From positions 1 to 10,745 of the forward strand of contig USAD01000070.1 in the NCBI GenBank assembly GCA_900552415.1: a stretch of DNA of 10,745 bases, in the 5' to 3' direction. Positions within the stretch are counted from its first letter, which is position 1; every line of letters begins with the position of its first letter. The notes beneath the pieces are model-generated. The model had not been told where the DNA came from, searched no databases, and was given only the letters and a program-made list of their open reading frames with translations. The position numbers were made by a program, and so were the translations under genes. Shown piece by piece: positions 1 to 5,518 of this stretch. The stretch comes from an uncultured Parabacteroides sp. GTDB lineage: Bacteria; Bacteroidota; Bacteroidia; Bacteroidales; Tannerellaceae.

Positions 1-1406
1 GGGTTCTGGAAGTTACCGGTACCAGCGAATTTAGAACCGGCGAAATTACCCTGGATATCGTAAACCGGAACCCAAGGAGAAGCACGATAAGTCCAAGAAT
101 AGGGGTTAGACTCAGCACCTGTAGCATTCAAGCCATTATCTTTCGTAAAGGCGTAAGTCAAGTTCTCTCCAACACGCAACCAATCACGTACGTTGAATGA
201 GGTATTCGCACGTACCTGATAACGTTGATAGTAAGAATCAATAACCGTACCATCCTGCTTGAAGTAGTTCGCGCTCAAGTTGTATTGACCCTTCTCCGTA
301 CCACCCGACAAACCAATCTGATGGTTCTGGATCATCGCCACACGATCAATTTCATCCCACCAATCCGTGTCAGAGAATGGCGCATACGTTGTTCCTGGAT
401 AATTATAATCACTCGGATCAATTGTTGTAGAGCCTTGAGCTCCTGATTGTGTCAAATAATTCGGAATAGAAGGATTCTCTCCTGTACCAAATTGAGGGCT
501 GCTAGGATAACCGCCGATATTTCTCAGTTCAATATTATTTTTTTGAGCTTGCCAATCCAGATTCAAACGATCCATTGAGTTCAAGACGTCATACTTCTTT
601 CCAGTCTTCTGTACGCCGACATATCCATCATAAGTCAAACGCGGCTGTCCGGATTTCGTACCTTTCTTAGTCGTAATCAAGATAACACCATTCGCTGCCT
701 GCGCACCATAGATAGCAGCTGAAGAGGCATCCTTCAAGACCTGCATGCTCTCGATATCGTTCGGGTTCAATGAGCTCAAATCCTGGTTACGAGTAGAGAC
801 ACCATCGATGACATACAACGGACCGTTATCGTTAACCGTATTGATACCACGAATACGAACCATAGAAGGAGAACCAGGAGAACCGGTTTGACCGACATAG
901 ACACCAGCCGCCTTACCTTGCAACTGTTGCGTCGCGGAAGAACCGGAAGAGGCCAACAACTCTTTCGTATCGACAACGGCGACAGATCCGGTAATATCCT
1001 TCTTCTGCTGCGTACCATAACCGACAACGACAACCTCTTCCAGATTTTGCGTGTCTTCTCTCAACACGACTTTCAATACATCACTTGTCACCGGAATGTC
1101 TTGGGACACATATCCGATGTAAGAAATCGACAGGATGGCATTCGGAGCCACCTCGAGAGTAAACTTACCGTCCATGTCGGTAATCGTACCATTCGTTGTT
1201 CCTTTTACAACTACATTCACACCCAAAAGGGGCTCCCCCTTTTGGTCAGTTACGGTACCCGTAACTGTCCGGGCTTGTTGATTCGCTGAAACACTCGCGC
1301 CAACGGTCGACGCATATGCGGAAGGTGTTACACCCGCACCTACCATCATAAAACAGAGTGCCAACCCCAGCCCACTTTTAACAAAAGCCAACTGATTGTT
1401 CATCAT
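1..1406 (-). CDS. SusC/RagA-type TonB-dependent outer-membrane transporter, N-terminal part (cut by window edge)
   Basis: Translating the minus strand from the ATG at 1404-1406 gives 468 codons without a stop up to the window edge, so only the N-terminal half or less of a roughly 1000-residue family is visible. Residues 1-32 form a signal peptide ending in SAYA. Residues 46-117 are a CarboxypepD_reg-like carrier domain (VTGTVTDQKGEPLLGVNV). A TonB-box-like segment, EEVVVVGYGTQ, lies at 123-133. The plug follows at about 130-250 with SusC hallmarks: VRIRGINT, PLYVIDGVS, LNPNDIESMQVLKDASSAAIYG and ANGVILITTKKG. The barrel begins after about residue 255. Proteins of this family take oligosaccharides or peptides across the outer membrane using TonB energy and usually pair with a SusD lipoprotein, which would lie to the left, outside this window. 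There is no STN sensor domain, so it is not of the transducer type. An ATG one codon later (1401-1403) is an equally plausible start. The substrate cannot be told from this part. Confidence 0.95.
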   Translation of the reverse strand, partial: MMNNQLAFVKSGLGLALCFMMVGAGVTPSAYASTVGASVSANQQARTVTGTVTDQKGEPLLGVNVVVKGTTNGTITDMDGKFTLEVAPNAILSISYIGYVSQDIPVTSDVLKVVLREDTQNLEEVVVVGYGTQQKKDITGSVAVVDTKELLASSGSSATQQLQGKAAGVYVGQTGSPGSPSMVRIRGINTVNDNGPLYVIDGVSTRNQDLSSLNPNDIESMQVLKDASSAAIYGAQAANGVILITTKKGTKSGQPRLTYDGYVGVQKTGKKYDVLNSMDRLNLDWQAQKNNIELRNIGGYPSSPQFGTGENPSIPNYLTQSGAQGSTTIDPSDYNYPGTTYAPFSDTDWWDEIDRVAMIQNHQIGLSGGTEKGQYNLSANYFKQDGTVIDSYYQRYQVRANTSFNVRDWLRVGENLTYAFTKDNGLNATGAESNPYSWTYRASPWVPVYDIQGNFAGSKFAGTGNFQN

Positions 1407-1458
1407 ATCACAAAAATAGGTTAACATTAAATTAACTATGCCCCACACAGGCACAGCA

Positions 1459-1487
1459 CAAATGTACATATTTTTTTACATTCCAAA
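1459..1487 (-). promoter_or_regulatory. Candidate Bacteroidetes-type promoter for the SusC gene
   Basis: On the minus strand TACATTTG (1459-1466) matches the Bacteroidetes -7 pattern TAnnTTTG. A TTTG (1484-1487) lies 17 bp upstream, slightly shorter than the usual 19-21. It would give a leader of about 45-50 nt before the SusC start. A second -7 match (TATTTTTG) sits only about 5 nt before the ATG and would leave almost no leader, so it is less likely. Nothing else gene-like is seen between 1407 and 1591; the stretch is AT-rich. Confidence 0.4.
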
Positions 1488-1592
1488 ACTTGTTTTGTTA
1501 CTTTTTTTTCACTGGTCCGCCAAAACACACATGTTATGCAACATATCCCGCAATATAAATAAAATATATTTAAACGATTCAGGTTTATTTAC

Positions 1593-1625
1593 AAAAAAAT
1601 AGGCGCCTCCCAAAAGGGAGACGCC
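1593..1625 (-). terminator. Rho-independent terminator of the aldolase gene
   Basis: Read on the minus strand, GGCGTCTCCC (1616-1625) pairs with GGGAGGCGCC (1602-1611). This makes a 10-bp stem with one G-T wobble and a 4-nt loop (1612-1615), followed by TATTTTTTT (1593-1601). It begins about 31 bp past the aldolase stop codon. The T-tract is on the minus side only, so the direction is clear. Confidence 0.9.
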
Positions 1626-1656
1626 TTTCCTTATTATTATAATATTATGGAAAAGA

Positions 1657-2655
1657 TTACAACTTGTCGTTAGAACCAAGAACGTTCAAAATCTTGTGCT
1701 TGTAAAGTTTCTCCATATTGTCGCGAGCCGGGCCCAGATACTTACGTGGGTCAAACTCAGCCGGTTTCTCAGCAAATACCTTACGGATAGCCGCAGTCAT
1801 CGCCAAACGAGAGTCGGAGTCGATGTTGATCTTGCAAACGGCAGACTTAGCGGCCTTACGCAACTCCTCTTCAGGAATACCGATAGCGGCCTCAAGCTTG
1901 CCACCATATTTGTTGATCGTGTCGACCTCTTCCTGAGGAACAGAAGAAGAACCGTGCAGAACGATGGGGAAGCCCGGCAATTTCTTCATGACAGCATCCA
2001 ATACGTCGAATGCCAATGGAGGAGGAACCAAGCGGCCCGTAGCCGGATCAACATGGCACTGCTCCGGTTTGAACTTGTAAGCGCCATGAGAAGTACCGAT
2101 AGAGATCGCCAAAGAGTCGCAACCCGTACGAGTAGCGAAATCAACACCCTCCTCCGGATCCGTATAAGTATGATGCTCCGCGCTGACCTCATCCTCAACA
2201 CCGGCCAGGACACCCAGCTCACCCTCTACGGTTACGTCATATTGATGCGCATAGTCAACAACCTTCTTTGTCAAGGCGACATTCTCCTCGTAAGGCAGGT
2301 GAGAACCGTCGATCATTACAGAAGAGAAGCCCATGTCTACGCAAGACTTGCACAACTCGAAAGAATCACCGTGATCCAAGTGAAGCACGATTTGCGGTTT
2401 CTCGCAACCCAACTCCTTAGCGTACTCAACAGCACCCTCAGCCATGTAACGAAGCAAAGTCTGGTTCGCATAGTTACGAGCGCCCTTAGAAACCTGAAGG
2501 ATCACCGGAGACTTTGTCTCAACAGCAGCCTTAATAATAGCCTGCAATTGTTCCATGTTATTGAAGTTGAAAGCGGGGATCGCGTATCCACCCTTAATGG
2601 CCTTAGCGAACATCTCTTTCGTGTTCACCAAACCTAATTCCTTGTAACTTACCAT
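1657..2655 (-). CDS. fba: Class II (zinc-dependent) fructose-bisphosphate aldolase
   Basis: Cytoplasmic glycolysis/gluconeogenesis enzyme that reversibly splits fructose-1,6-bisphosphate into dihydroxyacetone phosphate and glyceraldehyde-3-phosphate. The 332-residue protein is complete. Visible active-site features are LHLDHGDS at 91-98 (catalytic Asp94 and zinc ligand His95), the VMIDGSHLPYEEN segment at 113-125, VEGELG at 143-148, the zinc-ligand His190 in GTSHGAYKF, His234 in VLHGSSS, and NIDSD at 277-281, which in the family binds substrate phosphate/DHAP. Length and the long insert before the C-terminus fit the class IIB type. The ATG at 2653-2655 begins MVSYKELGL, which matches the family's usual N-terminus. 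The gene is monocistronic: its own terminator lies downstream and rpmE2 diverges upstream. Codon choice is strongly biased, as expected of a highly expressed gene. Related class II aldolases for tagatose bisphosphate exist, but the sequence type and single-gene context favour FBA. Confidence 0.96.
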   Translation of the reverse strand: MVSYKELGLVNTKEMFAKAIKGGYAIPAFNFNNMEQLQAIIKAAVETKSPVILQVSKGARNYANQTLLRYMAEGAVEYAKELGCEKPQIVLHLDHGDSFELCKSCVDMGFSSVMIDGSHLPYEENVALTKKVVDYAHQYDVTVEGELGVLAGVEDEVSAEHHTYTDPEEGVDFATRTGCDSLAISIGTSHGAYKFKPEQCHVDPATGRLVPPPLAFDVLDAVMKKLPGFPIVLHGSSSVPQEEVDTINKYGGKLEAAIGIPEEELRKAAKSAVCKINIDSDSRLAMTAAIRKVFAEKPAEFDPRKYLGPARDNMEKLYKHKILNVLGSNDKL

Positions 2656-2695
2656 AATTTACTATGTTTATTACGTTAATGATTAAAAACTTGCA

Positions 2696-2703
2696 CAAAG
2701 ATA
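2696..2703 (-). promoter_or_regulatory. Candidate -7 promoter element for the aldolase gene
   Basis: Minus-strand TATCTTTG matches the Bacteroidetes -7 consensus TAnnTTTG and lies about 40 bp upstream of the aldolase ATG. I found no TTTG at the usual 19-21 bp further upstream, so only the -7 half is supported. Confidence 0.5.
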
Positions 2704-2785
2704 AAATATTAAAGCCAATATCTGTCGGTTGCGAGGCAGAAAAATGCGTAAAATAAGCGCCTTCAGAAAAAAAGATTGGATATTC

Positions 2786-2816
2786 TTTGTTTCTTAAAAG
2801 CAAATGTCTACCTTTG
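2786..2816 (+). promoter_or_regulatory. Bacteroidetes-type promoter for rpmE2
   Basis: TTTG (2786-2789) and TACCTTTG (2809-2816) are separated by exactly 19 bp, a full match to the published Bacteroides -33/-7 consensus (TTTG-N19-21-TAnnTTTG). Transcription would begin near 2823, giving a leader of about 60 nt before the rpmE2 ATG at 2884. That leader is AT-rich and has no Shine-Dalgarno sequence, as is normal in this phylum. Confidence 0.75.
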
Positions 2817-2883
2817 CAACCCAAAATACCGGTTACCAAATCATATTTTTTGAAGTAAAATTAAAAAAACAGACAATAAAGCA

Positions 2884-3138
2884 ATGAAAAAAGGTATTCA
2901 TCCTGAGAGTTATCGTCCTGTAGTATTCAAGGACATGTCTAACGGTGATTATTTCATCACACGTTCAACAGCGAGCACAAAAGAGACGATCGAGATCGAT
3001 GGCGAGTCTTATCCGTTGATCAAGGTCGAGATCTCTAACACCTCTCACCCGTTCTACACTGGTAAGTCTAAGTTAGTTGATACGGCAGGACGTGTCGATA
3101 AGTTCATGAGCCGTTACGGTAACCGTAACAAGAAATAA
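2884..3138 (+). CDS. rpmE2: 50S ribosomal protein L31, type B (zinc-independent form)
   Basis: The 84-residue protein [15 protein letters not shown]...RYGNRNKK is a typical type B L31, a protein of the large ribosomal subunit near the central protuberance. The conserved C-terminal signature [20 protein letters not shown] is present at residues 55-74. It contains no cysteine, so it lacks the CxxC zinc site of type A L31. In organisms with both forms the cysteine-free paralog replaces the zinc form under zinc limitation. In Bacteroidales it is commonly the only L31, so constitutive expression is the simpler reading here. Codons are those of a highly expressed gene (CGT for Arg, GGT for Gly). 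It stands alone behind its own consensus promoter and diverges from the aldolase gene. The start is fixed by the conserved MKKGIHP. Confidence 0.96.
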   Translation: MKKGIHPESYRPVVFKDMSNGDYFITRSTASTKETIEIDGESYPLIKVEISNTSHPFYTGKSKLVDTAGRVDKFMSRYGNRNKK

Positions 3139-3157
3139 ATTCCCCTGCTGAGGGAAT
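3139..3157 (+). terminator. Possible weak terminator or 3' hairpin of rpmE2
   Basis: ATTCCC (3139-3144) pairs with GGGAAT (3152-3157) around a 7-nt loop, immediately after the rpmE2 stop codon. No T-tract follows (cctatttcgc), so it may only be a 3'-end stabilising hairpin. Confidence 0.35.
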
Positions 3158-3172
3158 CCTATTTCGCGGCTG

Positions 3173-3191
3173 GCGTTATATCAGATAACGC
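3173..3191. repeat. Short perfect stem-loop between rpmE2 and the kinase gene
   Basis: GCGTTAT (3173-3179) and ATAACGC (3185-3191) form a perfect 7-bp stem with a 5-nt loop. A second small stem (ACGC 3197-3200 with GCGT 3208-3211) and a possible outer pairing (GGCT 3168-3171 with AGCC 3213-3216) could make a three-branched fold. I see no reading frame here. A structured 3' UTR of rpmE2 or a small RNA are both possible, but neither is shown. Confidence 0.4.
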
Positions 3192-3301
3192 AAACGACGC
3201 GAACGAGGCGTGAGCCACACGAGTTCCGATTTCTTAATTATATTAAGGAAGGAGTTAGTGAGGTTTACGCCTTGTTTGTTTCTAATCGAGTCAACCAGCT
3301 T

Positions 3302-3353
3302 TTTTCAGTTTCACTGCAGTGGAATTGGATTTTCACTGCAGTGAAACTGAAAA
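3302..3353. repeat. Perfect 20-bp inverted repeat containing two copies of a 16-bp CACTGCAGTG palindrome
   Basis: The arms at 3302-3321 and 3334-3353 are exact reverse complements over 20 bp with a 12-bp spacer (3322-3333). Each arm carries the self-complementary core CACTGCAGTG. Viewed differently, there are two copies of the palindrome TTTCACTGCAGTGRAA, at 3309-3324 (one mismatch from symmetry) and 3331-3346 (perfect), with centres 22 bp apart, about two helical turns. The unit can thus form two dimeric protein sites on one DNA face, or one long hairpin in RNA. No T-tract follows on either strand, which argues against a simple terminator. It lies about 100-150 bp upstream of the kinase gene. 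It may be a tandem operator or a dispersed intergenic repeat; the window has no further copy to decide. Confidence 0.9.
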
Positions 3354-3394
3354 TGGACTGCGATGTATTCTCCAGATAACTCTTCCCATACCCC

Positions 3395-3425
3395 TTGCCT
3401 GAATGAGAGCGTTTATGTACATTCG
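3395..3425 (+). promoter_or_regulatory. Candidate promoter for the kinase-dgkA-PAP2 cluster
   Basis: TTG (3395-3397) and TACATTCG (3418-3425) are 20 bp apart. The -7 element differs from TAnnTTTG at one position (C for T). It would place the transcript start near 3432, about 23 nt before the kinase ATG. The paired palindrome ends about 42 bp upstream of the -33 element, a position suited to a regulator. Confidence 0.35.
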
Positions 3426-3454
3426 CGAAGAACAATCCCGAATCAAAAAGCATT

Positions 3455-4552
3455 ATGGAAAAAATTCAAGAAGATAAACTACGAATCCTGAAAGCGTTCA
3501 ATATTGATGAGCCAATCACCGCGATCGAACCTTTTGGGAATGGGCATATCAACGACACGCTGAAGGTGACGAACGCCCAAGGTGAGACCAAATATGTCTT
3601 GCAAAAGATTAATCATCACATTTTCACGAACGTGGAGATGCTGCAAAATAATATCCAAGTCGTCACGTCGCACATACGCGAGAAACTGGCGGCACGAGGC
3701 GTCGCGGATCTCGACCGCAAGGTGCTGACCTTTTTGCCCACGCGAGAGGGCAAGAGCTACTTTTTCGATGGCGAGAGCTATTGGCGGCTCTGCCTGTTCA
3801 TCCCCAGAAGCAAAAGTTACGAGGAGGTGACGCCGGAACTCGCCTACGAGGCGGGCAAGGCATTCGGCGATTTCCAGGCGATGCTGTCGGACCTGCCGGA
3901 AAACGCGCTTGGAGAGACAATCCCCAACTTCCACAATATGGAGTTCAGGCTCGAACAATTCCGGAAGGCAGTAAAAGCGAATAGCGCCGGACGACTTGAG
4001 GATGTAAACGAGCTGGTTGACGAAATTGAGCGACGAGCTGAAACGATGTGTCAACAAGAACGGCTCTACCGGGAAGGGAAATTGCGCAAACGGGTGAATC
4101 ATTGCGATACGAAAGTCAATAATATGTTGTTTGACGCTGAAACGGACGAAGTTCTCTGTGTCATTGACTTGGATACGGTCATGCCAGGCTTTGTCCTTTC
4201 CGATATAGGAGACTTTATCCGTACGGCAGCAAACAAGGGCGCGGAAGACGACCGCGACCTGGCCCGTGTCGGCGTGAACCTGGAAATCTTCCAAGCCTAT
4301 ACCCGGGGTTATATGGAAAAAGCCAAGCCGTTCCTGACTCCGTTGGAGATCAGTCTTCTGCCTTATGGAGGACGACTGCTAACCTATATGCAGACTGTCC
4401 GTTTCCTGACCGACTATCTTCAGGGCGATACCTATTATAAAATACATTACCCGGAGCATAACCTTGTCCGTACACGGGCTCAATTCCAGTTATTATTAAG
4501 TCTCGAGGCACACGCTGACGAGATGGATCGTTTCATGAGCCAATGGTTATGA
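3455..4552 (+). CDS. NahK-like N-acetylhexosamine 1-kinase (aminoglycoside phosphotransferase superfamily)
   Basis: The 365-residue soluble protein resembles Bifidobacterium NahK/LnpB along its length. The N-lobe has IEPFGNGHINDTLKV (24-38) and YVLQKIN (47-53), equivalent to the nucleotide-binding loop and the lysine/glutamine strand. The catalytic loop is HCDTKVNN at 216-223 with likely base Asp218. The metal-binding motif is IDLDTVMPG at 237-245. C-terminal YPEHNLVRTR (332-341) matches NahK closely, from memory. NahK phosphorylates the anomeric hydroxyl of GlcNAc or GalNAc with ATP, giving the sugar-1-phosphate for UDP-sugar synthesis. The related AmgK does this for MurNAc/GlcNAc in wall recycling, so substrate range is uncertain. 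The stop codon overlaps the next gene's ATG (ATGA), implying translational coupling to the lipid kinase. The ATG at 3455 leaves a complete N-lobe; no better upstream start is visible. Confidence 0.85.
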   Translation: MEKIQEDKLRILKAFNIDEPITAIEPFGNGHINDTLKVTNAQGETKYVLQKINHHIFTNVEMLQNNIQVVTSHIREKLAARGVADLDRKVLTFLPTREGKSYFFDGESYWRLCLFIPRSKSYEEVTPELAYEAGKAFGDFQAMLSDLPENALGETIPNFHNMEFRLEQFRKAVKANSAGRLEDVNELVDEIERRAETMCQQERLYREGKLRKRVNHCDTKVNNMLFDAETDEVLCVIDLDTVMPGFVLSDIGDFIRTAANKGAEDDRDLARVGVNLEIFQAYTRGYMEKAKPFLTPLEISLLPYGGRLLTYMQTVRFLTDYLQGDTYYKIHYPEHNLVRTRAQFQLLLSLEAHADEMDRFMSQWL

Positions 4553-4932
4553 AGAACCGAGGTTTCACCTGGCGCAAACGGCTGCTGAGTTTCAAGTATG
4601 CGTTCCGCGGTGTCTGGTTGCTCATCTCGAGCGAGCATAACGCATGGATCCATTGCTTTGCGGCTGTTTGCGTCATTCTTACCGGCCTCCTCGTAGGGCT
4701 GAGCCGAGGCGAATGGTTCATGGTGATTGTACTGATCGGCCTGGTCCTGTCAGCCGAGGCGGTCAACTCTGCTATTGAGGCGTTGGCCGACGTCGTCTCG
4801 CCCAACTATCATGAGGGGATCAAACGGACAAAAGATTTAGCGGCAGGCGCGGTCCTGATCCTGGCGATCTGCGCCGCCATCATAGGGCTGATGATCTTCG
4901 TTCCCAAACTACTGCCCCTATTCACAAACTAA
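4549..4932 (+). CDS. dgkA: Diacylglycerol/undecaprenol kinase family membrane protein (DgkA-type)
   Basis: A 127-residue inner-membrane kinase with three hydrophobic segments (about 33-50, 56-76 and 98-120). The family signature is AEAVNSAIEALADVV (69-83) with conserved Glu70, Asn73, Glu77 and Asp81, followed by KRTKDLAAGAVL (92-103). The upstream SSEHNAWIH (27-35) contributes the conserved Glu29 and Asn31. The family phosphorylates membrane alcohols with ATP: E. coli DgkA uses diacylglycerol, while relatives of the Gram-positive branch act on undecaprenol, giving the C55-P carrier. Which applies here is not decided by sequence alone; the PAP2 neighbour favours C55 carrier or phosphatidate turnover. 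I chose the ATG at 4549 because it forms a 4-bp ATGA overlap with the kinase stop and gives MKNRGFTWRKR. An in-frame ATG two codons earlier (4543) is also possible. Confidence 0.9.
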   Translation: MKNRGFTWRKRLLSFKYAFRGVWLLISSEHNAWIHCFAAVCVILTGLLVGLSRGEWFMVIVLIGLVLSAEAVNSAIEALADVVSPNYHEGIKRTKDLAAGAVLILAICAAIIGLMIFVPKLLPLFTN

Positions 4933-4955
4933 CAAACTAGCTATTTCCAAAAATT

Positions 4956-5516
4956 ATGAGATTCTTATGGAGCGCGCTTGCCGCGCTGATCCTTTGCTGC
5001 GCCACGATCCAGGCGCAAGAGATCGAGGTGACCGGAAGCCGGAAAGCGGTACGCACCTCGGGCGACATCCTGATGTTCCTCACTCCAGCCGCCGGACTGG
5101 CTACGATCCTGGCCACACAAGACTGGCAAGGATTGAAACAGGCGGCCTTTACCGGTGTCACGACTGTAGGCGTCACCTATGCCCTGAAGTATCTGGTCAA
5201 AAAAGAGCGGCCGGACATGAGCGATCATCATTCCTTCCCCTCAATGCATACGGCGATATCCTTTGGCGGTGCCGCTTATATCCAACGGCGTTATGGATGG
5301 AAATGGGGTATTCCGGCCTATGTAGTCTCGACATACGTCGGATGGAGCCGGGTCTACGGCAAGAAACACGATTGGTGGGACGTAGCGGCAGGCGCCGTTA
5401 TCGGTGCGGGCAGTGCCTATATTTTCACCCGCCCATTCGCCAAGAAACACGACCTGGCCATCAGCCCTGTCGCGGGAGATGGCCATGTCGGCTTCTATGC
5501 CTCCATGCGTTTCTGA
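4956..5516 (+). CDS. Secreted PAP2-family phosphatase (lipid phosphate/pyrophosphate phosphatase)
   Basis: The 186-residue protein has a signal peptide (MRFLWSALAALILCCATIQA, cut near residue 20) and a complete PAP2 active site. KX6RP is at Lys78-Arg85-Pro86. The PSxH motif is PSMH at 95-98, with Met where Gly is usual and His98 as part of the catalytic pair. SRX5HX3D is at 131-142 with Arg132, His138 (nucleophile) and Asp142. It should remove phosphate from lipid substrates such as undecaprenyl pyrophosphate, phosphatidate or lipid A on the periplasmic side. Only about three short hydrophobic segments follow the signal, and the chain ends in a barrel-like strand, GHVGFYASMRF, with a C-terminal Phe. 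An outer-membrane location is therefore possible, though unproven. It starts 23 bp after the lipid-kinase stop and is probably in the same transcript. It converges on the beta-galactosidase gene with a 2-bp gap and no visible terminator. Confidence 0.9.
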   Translation: MRFLWSALAALILCCATIQAQEIEVTGSRKAVRTSGDILMFLTPAAGLATILATQDWQGLKQAAFTGVTTVGVTYALKYLVKKERPDMSDHHSFPSMHTAISFGGAAYIQRRYGWKWGIPAYVVSTYVGWSRVYGKKHDWWDVAAGAVIGAGSAYIFTRPFAKKHDLAISPVAGDGHVGFYASMRF

Positions 5517-5518
5517 GG

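Noticed and set aside
1..1406. Possible disrupted SusC gene, since no full-length frame is reported
   Set aside because: Direct translation shows one uninterrupted frame of 468 codons running off the window edge, so it is truncated by the window and not a pseudogene.
1531..1544. Small inverted repeat ATGTT-ATGC-AACAT upstream of the SusC promoter as an operator
   Set aside because: Five-bp arms in AT-rich DNA occur often by chance, and no second copy is seen.
1696..2637. Long plus-strand open frame (313 codons) opposite the aldolase gene
   Set aside because: It mirrors a highly codon-biased gene whose translation is an unmistakable aldolase. The antisense product has no recognisable motif, is Arg/Leu-rich, and is an artefact of stop-codon avoidance.
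2603..2839. Minus-strand 78-codon frame overlapping the aldolase start
   Set aside because: It is in a different frame from the aldolase and crosses the divergent promoters. The aldolase start at 2655 is well supported.
3302..3353. Reading the large inverted repeat as a rho-independent terminator for rpmE2
   Set aside because: It lies about 160 bp after the stop codon and neither strand has a T-tract after the stem. The duplicated palindrome is better explained as a protein-binding site or repeat.
3265..3453. Minus-strand 62-codon open frame in the rpmE2-kinase gap
   Set aside because: It is read straight through the inverted repeat and the candidate kinase promoter, shows no domain or plausible translation signal, and fits chance.
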